Source of the DNA: Beijerinckiaceae bacterium
GTDB taxonomy: Bacteria; Pseudomonadota; Alphaproteobacteria; Rhizobiales; Beijerinckiaceae
Length of the DNA stretch: 64,000 bases
Direction: 5' to 3'
Assembly: GCA_004564215.1 (NCBI GenBank)
Contig: CP024846.1
Location: 1,550,001-1,614,000, forward strand
This document shows, piece by piece, positions 11,410-18,917 of the stretch (position 1 is the first letter of the stretch; every line of letters starts with the position of its first letter). The notes under the pieces are model-generated. The model was not told the DNA's origin. It saw only the letters and a list, made by a program, of their open reading frames with translations, and ran no database searches. The translations under genes were made by a program, and so were the position numbers.

Positions 11410-12578
11410 TTGGTATTGGGTCTGTAAATCTGGTCGAACAGCGCGCCGTCGGCGAAGAAGGCTTCATGCGCCTTCACCCATCCCCCAAAGCTCTGGTCGA
11501 TGGTGAACAGCGGAATCGGCGGCAATTCCTCGCTATGCTTTTTCAACGCTTCAATGTCGCGTGGCCGGTAATGGTGCTGCGCCACTGTTTCCTGTGCCTC
11601 GGACGTATAAAGAAACTTCACATAAGCTTCGGCAACGTCCCGCGTGCCTTTCTTGTCGACGACTTCGTCGACGACAGCCACCGGGGGTTCCCCAAGAACG
11701 CTGCTCGAAGGATAGACAATTTCGAACTTGTCCTTGCCGAATTCGTCGAGCGCAAGCCAGAGCTCATTTTCCCAGTTCAAAAGGACGTCGCCAAGCTGTT
11801 TCTGGGCAAAAGTCACAGTCGATCCGCGCGCGCCAGTGTCCAGGACCGGCACGTGATTATTGTAGAAGTTTTCAATCGCCGCGCGCGATTTGGCATTCTT
11901 GTAGATGGGAAACTCCGCCGCGCTTCGCGCCGCCGCCAGGGAGTCCTTCAGCCCTGCGGGCGTGGAGAAATCATAGGTCTTCGCTTGGGCCGTCGCGCCC
12001 CATAGCGCAAGGAAGGCCCAGCGTCCCGCGCCACTGGTCTTGGGGTTCGGCACGATCACTTGCACGCCGGCTCGGGTTAAATCCTTCCAATCCTTGATGT
12101 TTTTTGGATTTCCCTTGCGGACGAGAAATCCGACCGTCGAGGTATAGGGGGAGGAATTGTAAGGCAATTTTTCCTGCCAGCCCGGCTTGATCAGCCCAGC
12201 ACGTTCGATTGCGATAATGTCCCAAGCGAGCGCGAGTGTGACAACGTCGGCCTTGAGCCCATCGATGACCGACCGCGCCTGTTTGCTTGACCCGCCATGG
12301 GATTGTTCGATCACGACCGCCGCGCCCGTGCGGGACTTGTAGCCGTCGGCGAACAAAATGTTGATGTCTGAATAGAGCTCGCGGGTCGGATCATAGGAAA
12401 CATTGAGAAGCGCTTTTTCCTCACAGATCGCCGGAGCGGACGCGGCGGCAACTGAGAGGCCGACGCAGCCCAGGAGCACGGCGTGAAGCCATCGGATTCG
12501 AACCCGTGGGGCGGCAACGAAATCATGGTTTCGGTGTCCGCGCGCGTGAGCCATCTTCAATATGAACTTAGGGAGCAT
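11406..12578 (-). CDS. sbp: Periplasmic sulfate-binding protein
   Basis: About 390 residues from the ATG at 12576-12578, which has AAGGA about 11 bp upstream. A longer frame starting at a GTG at 12635 is possible but its extra residues look non-coding, and an ATG at 12554 is an alternative. A signal segment (WLHAVLLGCVGLSVAAASAPA) precedes the mature start near KALLNVSYDPTRELY, the standard Sbp/CysP opening. Downstream, EQSHGGSSKQ and NPKTSGAGRWAFLALWG are the oxyanion-binding loops of the family. It delivers sulfate to CysTWA. First gene of the operon. Confidence 0.93.
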   Translation of the reverse strand: MLPKFILKMAHARGHRNHDFVAAPRVRIRWLHAVLLGCVGLSVAAASAPAICEEKALLNVSYDPTRELYSDINILFADGYKSRTGAAVVIEQSHGGSSKQARSVIDGLKADVVTLALAWDIIAIERAGLIKPGWQEKLPYNSSPYTSTVGFLVRKGNPKNIKDWKDLTRAGVQVIVPNPKTSGAGRWAFLALWGATAQAKTYDFSTPAGLKDSLAAARSAAEFPIYKNAKSRAAIENFYNNHVPVLDTGARGSTVTFAQKQLGDVLLNWENELWLALDEFGKDKFEIVYPSSSVLGEPPVAVVDEVVDKKGTRDVAEAYVKFLYTSEAQETVAQHHYRPRDIEALKKHSEELPPIPLFTIDQSFGGWVKAHEAFFADGALFDQIYRPNTK

Positions 12579-12639
12579 GGGTGCGCAGGTCCTTGTAAGA
12601 ATTGACAACGAGACCAGGCACCGACCAGAACTCACCGCA

Positions 12640-12799
12640 TCGGAAACTTGACCACGTATTATTCACTAAATCTATAGAAAATAACTTGTCAATAGCCCGG
12701 GCGCCATAAGGGCATGTTTGCCTTTCTTTCGAGTACCCCCTTGAGCCCGTTGTTCGCCCGCTATACCGATGGCGAACGTCTGGTTGGGAGCCTGCCCTC
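12640..12799 (-). promoter_or_regulatory. Probable promoter region of the sbp-cysTWA operon
   Basis: This AT-rich gap lies between divergent sbp and the DUF1348 gene. On the minus strand a TTGACA hexamer (complement of 12691-12696) is followed by AT-rich sequence without a clear consensus -10 box at 16-18 bp. A sigma-70-type promoter is plausible. No CysB-type or other operator could be recognised. Low confidence in the exact site. Confidence 0.3.
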
Positions 12800-13267
12800 A
12801 TGAGCGATCGCCCGCCGCTGCCGCCTTTCACCCTCGAAACGGCGACGAAGAAAGTGCGTCTTGCCGAAGACGCCTGGAACAGCCGCGATCCCACCCGGGT
12901 GGCGCTTGCCTATACAGAAGACAGTCGATGGCGAAACCGTTCCGAGTTTCTGTTCGGACGCACCGAAATCATCGATTTCCTGGTTCGGAAATGGGCTCGC
13001 GAACTCGACTACCGATTGATCAAGGAACTCTGGGCATTTCATGAAAACCGGATCGCCGTCCGCTTCCAATATGAGTGGCACGACGAGTCGGGGCACTGGT
13101 TCCGTTCATACGGCAACGAGCAATGGGAATTCGATGGCGCCGGACTGATGCGCCGCCGGGAGGCAAGCATCAATGATGTGCCGATCGCATTCGAAGACCG
13201 CAGATTTCTGTGGTCTCTCGGACAGCGTCCCACCGATCATCCGGGCCTGAACGAATTGGGCCTATGA
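12800..13267 (+). CDS. DUF1348 family (NTF2/SnoaL-like fold) protein
   Basis: 155 residues that match the DUF1348 pattern throughout: [48 protein letters not shown], and the ending [30 protein letters not shown]. The fold is NTF2-like and no biochemical function is established. Its ATG lies close after the cys operon promoter region and it converges with ugd, the two coding ends overlapping by 6 bp. Confidence 0.9.
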   Translation: MSDRPPLPPFTLETATKKVRLAEDAWNSRDPTRVALAYTEDSRWRNRSEFLFGRTEIIDFLVRKWARELDYRLIKELWAFHENRIAVRFQYEWHDESGHWFRSYGNEQWEFDGAGLMRRREASINDVPIAFEDRRFLWSLGQRPTDHPGLNELGL

Positions 13268-14599
13268 AGCCGGGCCTTTGCCTTTGAGATCGACGGTGCC
13301 TCGACCCACGCCGGAATAAACGAAGCCACGCTTGGCCATATCCGCCGGGTCGTAAATATTGCGGAGATCGACCATGACAGGCGCGGCCAGCAGCGTTTTG
13401 ATGCGGTCGAGGTCAAGCGCCCGAAAGGCATCCCATTCGGTCACGATAACCAGTGCCTCGGCCTTGTCGCAACAGGAATAGGGATCATAAAAGAAAGTCA
13501 GATCCTCAAGGACCATGCGAGCCTGATCCATGCCTTCGGGATCGAAGGCATGGATACGCGCACCCCCGTCCTGCAGCGCGGTGATGATGGAAATTGCCGG
13601 AGAATCGCGCATGTCGTCGGTGTTGGGTTTGAAAGTCAGGCCCAAAACCGCGATCGTCTTCCCGCGAACGGAGCCGCCGCAAGCCGCTAAGACCTTGCGC
13701 GCCATGGCGCGTTTGCGCTGATCATTGACCGCGGCCACCTCCTCGACGATTCGGATCGGCGCACCATGATCCTGGGCGGTCTTGATCAGAGCCTGGGTAT
13801 CCTTTGGAAAGCAGGAACCGCCGTACCCCGGTCCTGCATGCAGAAATTTGGAGCCGATCCGTTTGTCGAGGCCGATTCCGCGCGCTACGTCCTGGACATT
13901 GGCGCCAACCTGTTCGCAAAGGTCGGCAATCTCGTTGATAAAGGTGATTTTAGTGGCCAGAAAAGCGTTGGCCGCGTATTTGGTCAGTTCCGAAGTCCTG
14001 CGGCTGGTGAAAAGGAACGGCGCCTGATTGAGATAGAGGGGACGATAGATTTCAGTCATGACGGCTTCGGCGCGTGGGTCCTCTACTCCGATGACGATGC
14101 GGTCCGGCCGCTTGAAATCGTCGATCGCTGCCCCTTCGCGGAGGAACTCCGGATTGGATACAACGGCGAAATCAGCGTCCGGACGGGTTTCGCGAATGAT
14201 TCGCTCGACTTCATCGCCGGTGCCGACAGGAACCGTGGATTTCGTGACCACCACCGTGAACCCATCGAGGCCGCCGGCGATCGTTCGCGCCGCGTGATAG
14301 ACAAAAGAAAGATCGGCATGGCCGTCGCCGCGGCGAGAGGGGGTTCCAACCGCTATGAAAACAGCTTGGGAACTTGCGACCGCGGATTCAAGCTCAGTCG
14401 AGAAGGACAGGCGGTGATGGCGAACGTTGTTGGCGACGAGATCCTGCAGCCCAGGCTCGAAAATTGGCATTTTGCCGGCCTTGAGGGCCTCGATTTTCTT
14501 CGCGTCGGTATCAATACAGACGACCGTATGCCCGAAATCCGCAAGACACGCTCCCGAAACAAGTCCTACGTAGCCGGACCCGATCATTGCAATATGCAT
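13262..14599 (-). CDS. ugd: UDP-glucose 6-dehydrogenase
   Basis: 445 residues of the UDP-glucose/GDP-mannose dehydrogenase family. The NAD-binding motif [10 protein letters not shown] lies at residues 7-16, KSTVPVGTG follows, and [13 protein letters not shown] carries the catalytic cysteine. The C-terminal NAD-type domain has [18 protein letters not shown]. It oxidises UDP-glucose to UDP-glucuronate for exopolysaccharide or lipid sugar synthesis. The 190 bp upstream run directly into the transposon, so its own leader is intact but anything further upstream has been displaced by 4.1 kb. Confidence 0.96.
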   Translation of the reverse strand: MHIAMIGSGYVGLVSGACLADFGHTVVCIDTDAKKIEALKAGKMPIFEPGLQDLVANNVRHHRLSFSTELESAVASSQAVFIAVGTPSRRGDGHADLSFVYHAARTIAGGLDGFTVVVTKSTVPVGTGDEVERIIRETRPDADFAVVSNPEFLREGAAIDDFKRPDRIVIGVEDPRAEAVMTEIYRPLYLNQAPFLFTSRRTSELTKYAANAFLATKITFINEIADLCEQVGANVQDVARGIGLDKRIGSKFLHAGPGYGGSCFPKDTQALIKTAQDHGAPIRIVEEVAAVNDQRKRAMARKVLAACGGSVRGKTIAVLGLTFKPNTDDMRDSPAISIITALQDGGARIHAFDPEGMDQARMVLEDLTFFYDPYSCCDKAEALVIVTEWDAFRALDLDRIKTLLAAPVMVDLRNIYDPADMAKRGFVYSGVGRGTVDLKGKGPAS

Positions 14600-14789
14600 C
14601 TTTTACCCCCAAAAACCGCCGCTCATACTGTTGCGCGCAGCCATAACACGATTGCGACAAAACTGGCCACCCATGCCGCAAATGGTCGCATCCAGGGCGA
14701 TCCTTCAACAGTCTTTTGCCGGTCGCACCACGATTTGGCGGGGCGAGGGCCGATAAACGCGCTTCGAAGGCAACCACATCGACTTCCCA

Positions 14790-14797
14790 TTTAAAAA
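14790..14797. repeat. Left 8-bp target site duplication of the IS1595-type element
   Basis: TTTAAAAA directly precedes the left terminal repeat and is repeated exactly at 18898-18905 directly after the right terminal repeat. An 8-bp duplication is the length known for IS1595-family transposition. Confidence 0.92.
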
Positions 14798-14820
14798 GGG
14801 AATTATATACGAAACTAGAC
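14798..14820 (+). repeat. Left terminal inverted repeat of the transposon
   Basis: 23 bp starting GGGAATTATATACGAAAC, the exact reverse complement of 18875-18897. It lies 61 bp before the transposase start codon. Confidence 0.95.
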
Positions 14821-14881
14821 GAATCGCTTGCACCCCACTCCGATTTTTGATACATAATTAGACAGGCGGGGGACGATTCCT

Positions 14882-15832
14882 ATGGCCAAGAAAGCACCTG
14901 GCAGGAACGACCGTCATGGCATTTCCGTGATGGAACTGTTCCAGATGTTCCCCGATGAGGCGGCGGCCCGTAAATGGCTGGAGGATATCCGTTGGCCGAA
15001 AGGCAAGCGCCACTGCCCCCACTGCGGCTCGCTGAAGACTTCTGCCGTGAAGAACGAAAATCCGATGCCGTATCACTGCGGCGATTGCCGGGAGTATTTC
15101 AGCGTCAAGACCGGCACCGTTATGCAGTCGAGCAAGGTGCCGCTGCAAAAGTGGGTCGTCGCCATGTACCTGCTTTCAACCAGCCTCAAGGGCGTCTCCA
15201 GCATGAAGCTGCACCGCGATCTGGGAATGACCCAGAAAACGGCATGGCTTCTGGCCCAGAAAATCCGTCAGGGTTGGATTGATGGCGACGGTAAACTTTC
15301 CGGCGAAGTCAAGATCGATGAAACCTTCATGGGCGGCAAGGAGCGCAATAAGCACAAGAGCAAGCGGTTGAAAGCTGGGCGCGGTTCGGTGGGCAAGGCT
15401 GTTGTCATAGGGGCAAAGACCCGAGATGGAAAGATCAAGGTAGAGGTCATTGAGAAAACCGACACGCCCACGCTGGAAGGATTCGTAGCGTCGAATGTCG
15501 AAGGTGGGTCTACAGTCTTTACCGACGAACACAGTGGCTACGCACACCTTTCCGAGGCATACGATCACCAGACGGTAAGGCACAGCGTTGGCGAATACGT
15601 CAACGGGCAGGTACACACGAACGGGATTGAGAGTTTTTGGGCGATGCTGAAACGGGGCTACAAAGGCACCTACCACAAGATGAGCACCAAGCATCTTGCC
15701 CGATACGTCACCGAGTTTGCAGGCCGCCACAACGTGCGCGACCTCGACACCCTTGCGCAGATGGTATCGTTGGCGCGCGGTCTAGAGGGTCGCAGGCTGC
15801 GGTACGACGATCTGGTCGCCAACAATGGCTAA
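14882..15832 (+). CDS. IS1595-family (ISXO2-like) DDE transposase
   Basis: 316 residues. A zinc ribbon (CPHCG with C45/C48, CGDC with C66/C69) is followed by a helix-turn-helix region (GVSSMKLHRDLGMTQKTAWLLAQ). The ISXO2-like catalytic domain has acidic residues D146 (KIDETFMGG), D215 (FTDEHSGY) and E250 (NGIESFWAMLKRGYKG). The frame is full length and uninterrupted. GGGGGA about 8 bp before the ATG serves as ribosome binding site. Its last eight bases overlap the start of the methyltransferase gene (ATGGCTAA), so transposase and cargo are probably translated from one message. Confidence 0.95.
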   Translation: MAKKAPGRNDRHGISVMELFQMFPDEAAARKWLEDIRWPKGKRHCPHCGSLKTSAVKNENPMPYHCGDCREYFSVKTGTVMQSSKVPLQKWVVAMYLLSTSLKGVSSMKLHRDLGMTQKTAWLLAQKIRQGWIDGDGKLSGEVKIDETFMGGKERNKHKSKRLKAGRGSVGKAVVIGAKTRDGKIKVEVIEKTDTPTLEGFVASNVEGGSTVFTDEHSGYAHLSEAYDHQTVRHSVGEYVNGQVHTNGIESFWAMLKRGYKGTYHKMSTKHLARYVTEFAGRHNVRDLDTLAQMVSLARGLEGRRLRYDDLVANNG

Positions 15833-17681
15833 CGAGCGCATCACCGAAGACTACGTGCGCCACCACTTCAAGAATGATCCGCTGTTCAGCGCGATCAAAC
15901 TTGACGAACAAAAGGCTTCAGTTGCAAAGGCAAAGGCCTGTCTCGTAAACGCTTCCAAGGCCTTGACGGGGAAAATCGGTTCTCCGGAGTTCATCATCAG
16001 CATTCCCGCATTTCCGGACGACATCATCGTTGTGGAGTGCAAAGCGGACTCGAAGTTTCACGAGAGTACTGACGGCGATAATCCAGCCACCTACGCTGTT
16101 GATGGAGTGCTGCACTATTCTGCGTTCCTGTCCAAACAGTACAACGTGATTGCTATTGCAGTCAGTGGTAGCAATCTCGCCAAGCTGAAGATTTCTTCGT
16201 TCTACCAAAAGATGGGTCAGGCGGATGTCTCGAACGAAACACCCGAACTCCTCGACATATTTTCTTACATTGCGCGGTTCCAAGGCGAAGCGCAGGCCAA
16301 GAGCGTTGAGTCCGGTGAAATTACAAAAACTGCGATCGATTTAAATTTTGAATTGAACGACTACTCTATTGTTGAATATGAACGATGCACATTAGTCAGC
16401 GCCGTCTTGCTGGCGTTGCAAGACCCGGCCTTCAAGGCTTCGTATAAAGAAAAGGCTAGGTCGAAGAAGCTACAGCCGATGCCGACGCGCTTGGCGCAGT
16501 TCATCGTGTCGAGCATCACCAGCGTGTTGCGGGACAACGACATAGATGACGAACGTGTCGCTTCAATGATTGGCGAATACGAGAAGATCAAGAGCCATGC
16601 AATCGCCAAATCACCCCAGATCAAAAAGAAGAAAGCGTCGGAGCAGCAGGACAACTATGTGCTGCGCGACATAACGGAAAAGCTGGAAAAATCAGTCCTT
16701 CCTCTCATCACAATGGGCGACAAGGGATATGACGTGCTTGGTCGTTTCTATCGTGAATTTATCCGCTATGCCGGAACGGACAAGAAGACCGGGCTAGTTC
16801 TGACACCTCAGCACATTACGGAATTTTTCTGCGATGTAGTTAGCCTCAATGTAAACGATGTGGTCGTCGATACGTGCTGCGGCAGCGGCGGCTTCTTGAT
16901 CTCGGCCATGAAACACATGCTGGAGCTTGCGGGGGCGAACCAGAAAAAGCGTCGGGCGATCAGGGAAAACCAACTCATTGGAATTGAACGCCGCACGGAC
17001 ATGTTTACCTTCGCCTGCTCCAACATGATGATGAGTGGCGACGGCAAATCGCATATCTACCAAGGCGACTCTTTCGCGAACGATGAGAAGGCTAGGATAC
17101 GCTCACTTAAGCCCACGGTAGGATTCCTCAATCCACCCTACGATGTAGGAGAAGACGGACAACTGGAGTTCATTGAAAACGCACTCAGCACTCTCCAGCA
17201 GGGAGGTAGGTGCTGTGCCGTGGTACAGATGAGCTGCGTTACGTCGGCAAACGCGAGAACCATTGCCGTTCGCGAAAGATTGCTAAAGCAACACACGTTG
17301 CTCGGCGTCTTCACAATGCCTGATGATCTCTTCCATCCGGTAGGAGTTATTACGTGCGTTGTGGTATTTGAAGCTAAGAAACCTCATCCAAAGGGATTCA
17401 AATCGTTTTTCGGCTACTTCAAAAATGATGGTTTTCAGAAAACAAAACACATGGGGCGCGTGAACAAGGGGCAATGGGAAGCGATCAAAGCGCATTGGAT
17501 CAGCCTGTACCTGAATCGAGAGAAAGAGGTTGGGCTGAGCGTTCTGCAGGCTGTTACGGCGCAGGACGAATGGTGTGCAGAAGCGTATATGGAGACGGAC
17601 TATTCAAAGCTGACGATTGAAGATTTTGCGAAGACCGTGAGGGATTACGCTATTCACAAACTAACCTTGGCGAACGTGTGA
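15825..17681 (+). CDS. BcgI-like fused restriction nuclease / N6-adenine DNA methyltransferase
   Basis: 618 residues. The N-terminal 120 residues carry a PD-(D/E)xK-like constellation: P54-E55, D65/D66 and E71-C-K73 (the local sequence is DDIIVVECKAD). A helical linker follows, and then an HsdM-type methyltransferase with the AdoMet-binding motif DTCCGSGGF from D349 and the catalytic NPPY motif at 436-439. This order and length resemble the RM subunit of BcgI-type (type IIB) enzymes, which cut DNA and methylate adenine with a separate specificity subunit. A typical type I HsdM would lack the nuclease motif, and no hsdR is present. The start overlaps the transposase stop and the stop overlaps the next start (TGATG). 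Nuclease activity is inferred from motifs. Confidence 0.85.
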   Translation: MANERITEDYVRHHFKNDPLFSAIKLDEQKASVAKAKACLVNASKALTGKIGSPEFIISIPAFPDDIIVVECKADSKFHESTDGDNPATYAVDGVLHYSAFLSKQYNVIAIAVSGSNLAKLKISSFYQKMGQADVSNETPELLDIFSYIARFQGEAQAKSVESGEITKTAIDLNFELNDYSIVEYERCTLVSAVLLALQDPAFKASYKEKARSKKLQPMPTRLAQFIVSSITSVLRDNDIDDERVASMIGEYEKIKSHAIAKSPQIKKKKASEQQDNYVLRDITEKLEKSVLPLITMGDKGYDVLGRFYREFIRYAGTDKKTGLVLTPQHITEFFCDVVSLNVNDVVVDTCCGSGGFLISAMKHMLELAGANQKKRRAIRENQLIGIERRTDMFTFACSNMMMSGDGKSHIYQGDSFANDEKARIRSLKPTVGFLNPPYDVGEDGQLEFIENALSTLQQGGRCCAVVQMSCVTSANARTIAVRERLLKQHTLLGVFTMPDDLFHPVGVITCVVVFEAKKPHPKGFKSFFGYFKNDGFQKTKHMGRVNKGQWEAIKAHWISLYLNREKEVGLSVLQAVTAQDEWCAEAYMETDYSKLTIEDFAKTVRDYAIHKLTLANV

Positions 17682-18718
17682 TGCCGTGTCCGTTATCCGA
17701 CATCTTTGACATGCGATATGGGCACTCGCTCGAACTGAACGCCCTGGAGATTTCAAATTCGAAAGACGGCGTGGCATTTGTTGGCCGCCAAACGGGCGGT
17801 AATGGCATTTCGGCTTATGTGTCACCCATTCCTGACCTTGATCCATCTCCTGCCGGCGACATTTCGTGCGCACTCGGAGGCAACGGAGTGTTGACGACGT
17901 TTGTCCAAGAGGCGCCATTCTATTGTGGTAGAGATGTCGCGATCTTGCGGCCAAAGGCGAAGCTAACCAAGCAACAAACGCTCTTTTACTGTTTGTGCAT
18001 CAAAAGCAACCGCTTCCGTTTCAACTATGGGCGGCAAGCGAACAAGACACTTAACCATCTTCTCATTCCCACGCTCAATGAAATCCCAGCGTGGGTAAGT
18101 TCCTTTGATCTGGATCAGGCAAAAGGTACGGAAGCCCCGTTGAGCGAGGCTCCACTGCCGCCTCTCGCGCCTGCGAAATGGAAAGAATTTCGATACGACG
18201 AAATCTTTGACATCCGGAAGGGCTACTACAACAAGAAATTGCCCGAATGTGTGCCAAGTCCTGAAGCTATACCGTTCATCGGCGCATCTGAGAGCAACAA
18301 CGGCGTCACATCTTATCACCGTATAGAGGACATCGCCGCATATGCTCGAAACGGCGAGCTAGAGCCCGCGCCAACCACGGAGAAAAAGCTTTTCCCGGCG
18401 AACGGAATCACTGTTGCAAATAACGGTGCCTCAGTCGGCTATGCGTTCTTTCAACCTCGACCCTTCACAGGTTCACACGACGTCAACCCGCTCTATCTCT
18501 TGATCAGGGAGATGACACCAGAAATCGGAATGTTCTTGTGCTCAGTCATCGCAATGGATCGTTATCGCTGGAGCTATGGCCGGAAGTGGCGGCCTAGCCG
18601 AATGCCCCAGTCCATCATCAGGTTGCCAGCGCACCCGGATGGCGAACCGGATTGGGAGTTCATGGAAACTTACGTTAGGTCTCTCCCCTTCAGCAAAACC
18701 ATATTGGCACAGCAATGA
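17681..18718 (+). CDS. DNA specificity (target recognition) subunit, BcgI S-like
   Basis: 345 residues from the ATG at 17681, which overlaps the upstream stop in TGATG; a GTG one codon earlier is an alternative. Two similar halves are visible, each opening with a short repeat (FDMRYGHSLE near residue 10 and FDIRKGYYN near 175) followed by a KDGVAFVGR / AIPFIGASESNNGV core. This is the two-target-domain plan of S subunits that recognise a bipartite site. Length and partner fit S subunits of BcgI-like enzymes. It should direct both cutting and methylation by the preceding protein. The recognition sequence cannot be predicted by eye. Confidence 0.83.
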   Translation: MPCPLSDIFDMRYGHSLELNALEISNSKDGVAFVGRQTGGNGISAYVSPIPDLDPSPAGDISCALGGNGVLTTFVQEAPFYCGRDVAILRPKAKLTKQQTLFYCLCIKSNRFRFNYGRQANKTLNHLLIPTLNEIPAWVSSFDLDQAKGTEAPLSEAPLPPLAPAKWKEFRYDEIFDIRKGYYNKKLPECVPSPEAIPFIGASESNNGVTSYHRIEDIAAYARNGELEPAPTTEKKLFPANGITVANNGASVGYAFFQPRPFTGSHDVNPLYLLIREMTPEIGMFLCSVIAMDRYRWSYGRKWRPSRMPQSIIRLPAHPDGEPDWEFMETYVRSLPFSKTILAQQ

Positions 18719-18867
18719 ACGAGAAACCCACTCCGAGGGGCCGCCCCATCAAGAACAAAGTGGATCAGATTCCTGCGTCCGCCGAGCAGATCGCCCGAGC
18801 GATATTCCGGGCTGCGGAGAAGAAGAAGGCAAAACCGGCTAAACCCAAGAGAAAGAAGCCGAATTAA
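18715..18867 (+). CDS. 50-residue basic protein with AT-hook-like motif (transposon cargo)
   Basis: Starts at an ATG overlapping the S-subunit stop (ATGA, 18715-18718) and ends 7 bp before the right terminal repeat. The N-terminus has RGRPIKNK, which resembles the AT-hook core (GRP flanked by basic residues). The middle PASAEQIARAIFRAAEKKK is likely helical and the tail is lysine-rich. The tight overlap and its retention right up to the transposon end argue that it is real. Possible roles are DNA binding, control of the restriction system or of transposition; none is shown. It is too short for most automatic gene callers. Confidence 0.7.
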   Translation: MNEKPTPRGRPIKNKVDQIPASAEQIARAIFRAAEKKKAKPAKPKRKKPN

Positions 18868-18874
18868 GCGGCCT

Positions 18875-18897
18875 GTCTAGTTTCGTATATAATTCCC
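18875..18897 (-). repeat. Right terminal inverted repeat of the transposon
   Basis: Exact reverse complement of 14798-14820 over 23 bp. It begins only 7 bp after the last passenger stop codon. Confidence 0.95.
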
Positions 18898-18905
18898 TTT
18901 AAAAA
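18898..18905. repeat. Right 8-bp target site duplication
   Basis: TTTAAAAA, identical to 14790-14797. It lies 12 bp upstream of the ATG of the oxidoreductase at 18918. Confidence 0.92.
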
Positions 18906-18917
18906 GGGCGTATTCGC

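Larger units (their letters stand above)
14798..18897. mobile_element. IS1595-family transposon (4,100 bp) with restriction-modification passenger genes
   Basis: The ends are 23-bp perfect inverted repeats (14798-14820 and 18875-18897, outer end GGGAATTATATACG), and a looser match continues inward (28 of 32 positions). They are flanked by an exact 8-bp duplication. Inside, all on the plus strand and overlapping by 1-8 bp, lie an ISXO2-like transposase, a fused nuclease-methyltransferase, a specificity subunit and a 50-residue basic protein. The base composition is visibly more AT-rich than the flanks, especially 15.9-17.6 kb. All four frames are intact and the ends are identical, so the insertion looks recent and may be mobile. 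Passenger-carrying IS1595 elements are known in general; this cargo I have not seen described. Confidence 0.93.

Noticed and set aside
15825..18718. Ordinary type I restriction (hsdM-hsdS) system
   Set aside because: No hsdR gene in the element, and the methyltransferase has its own nuclease-like N-terminus, which fits a BcgI-like pair better.
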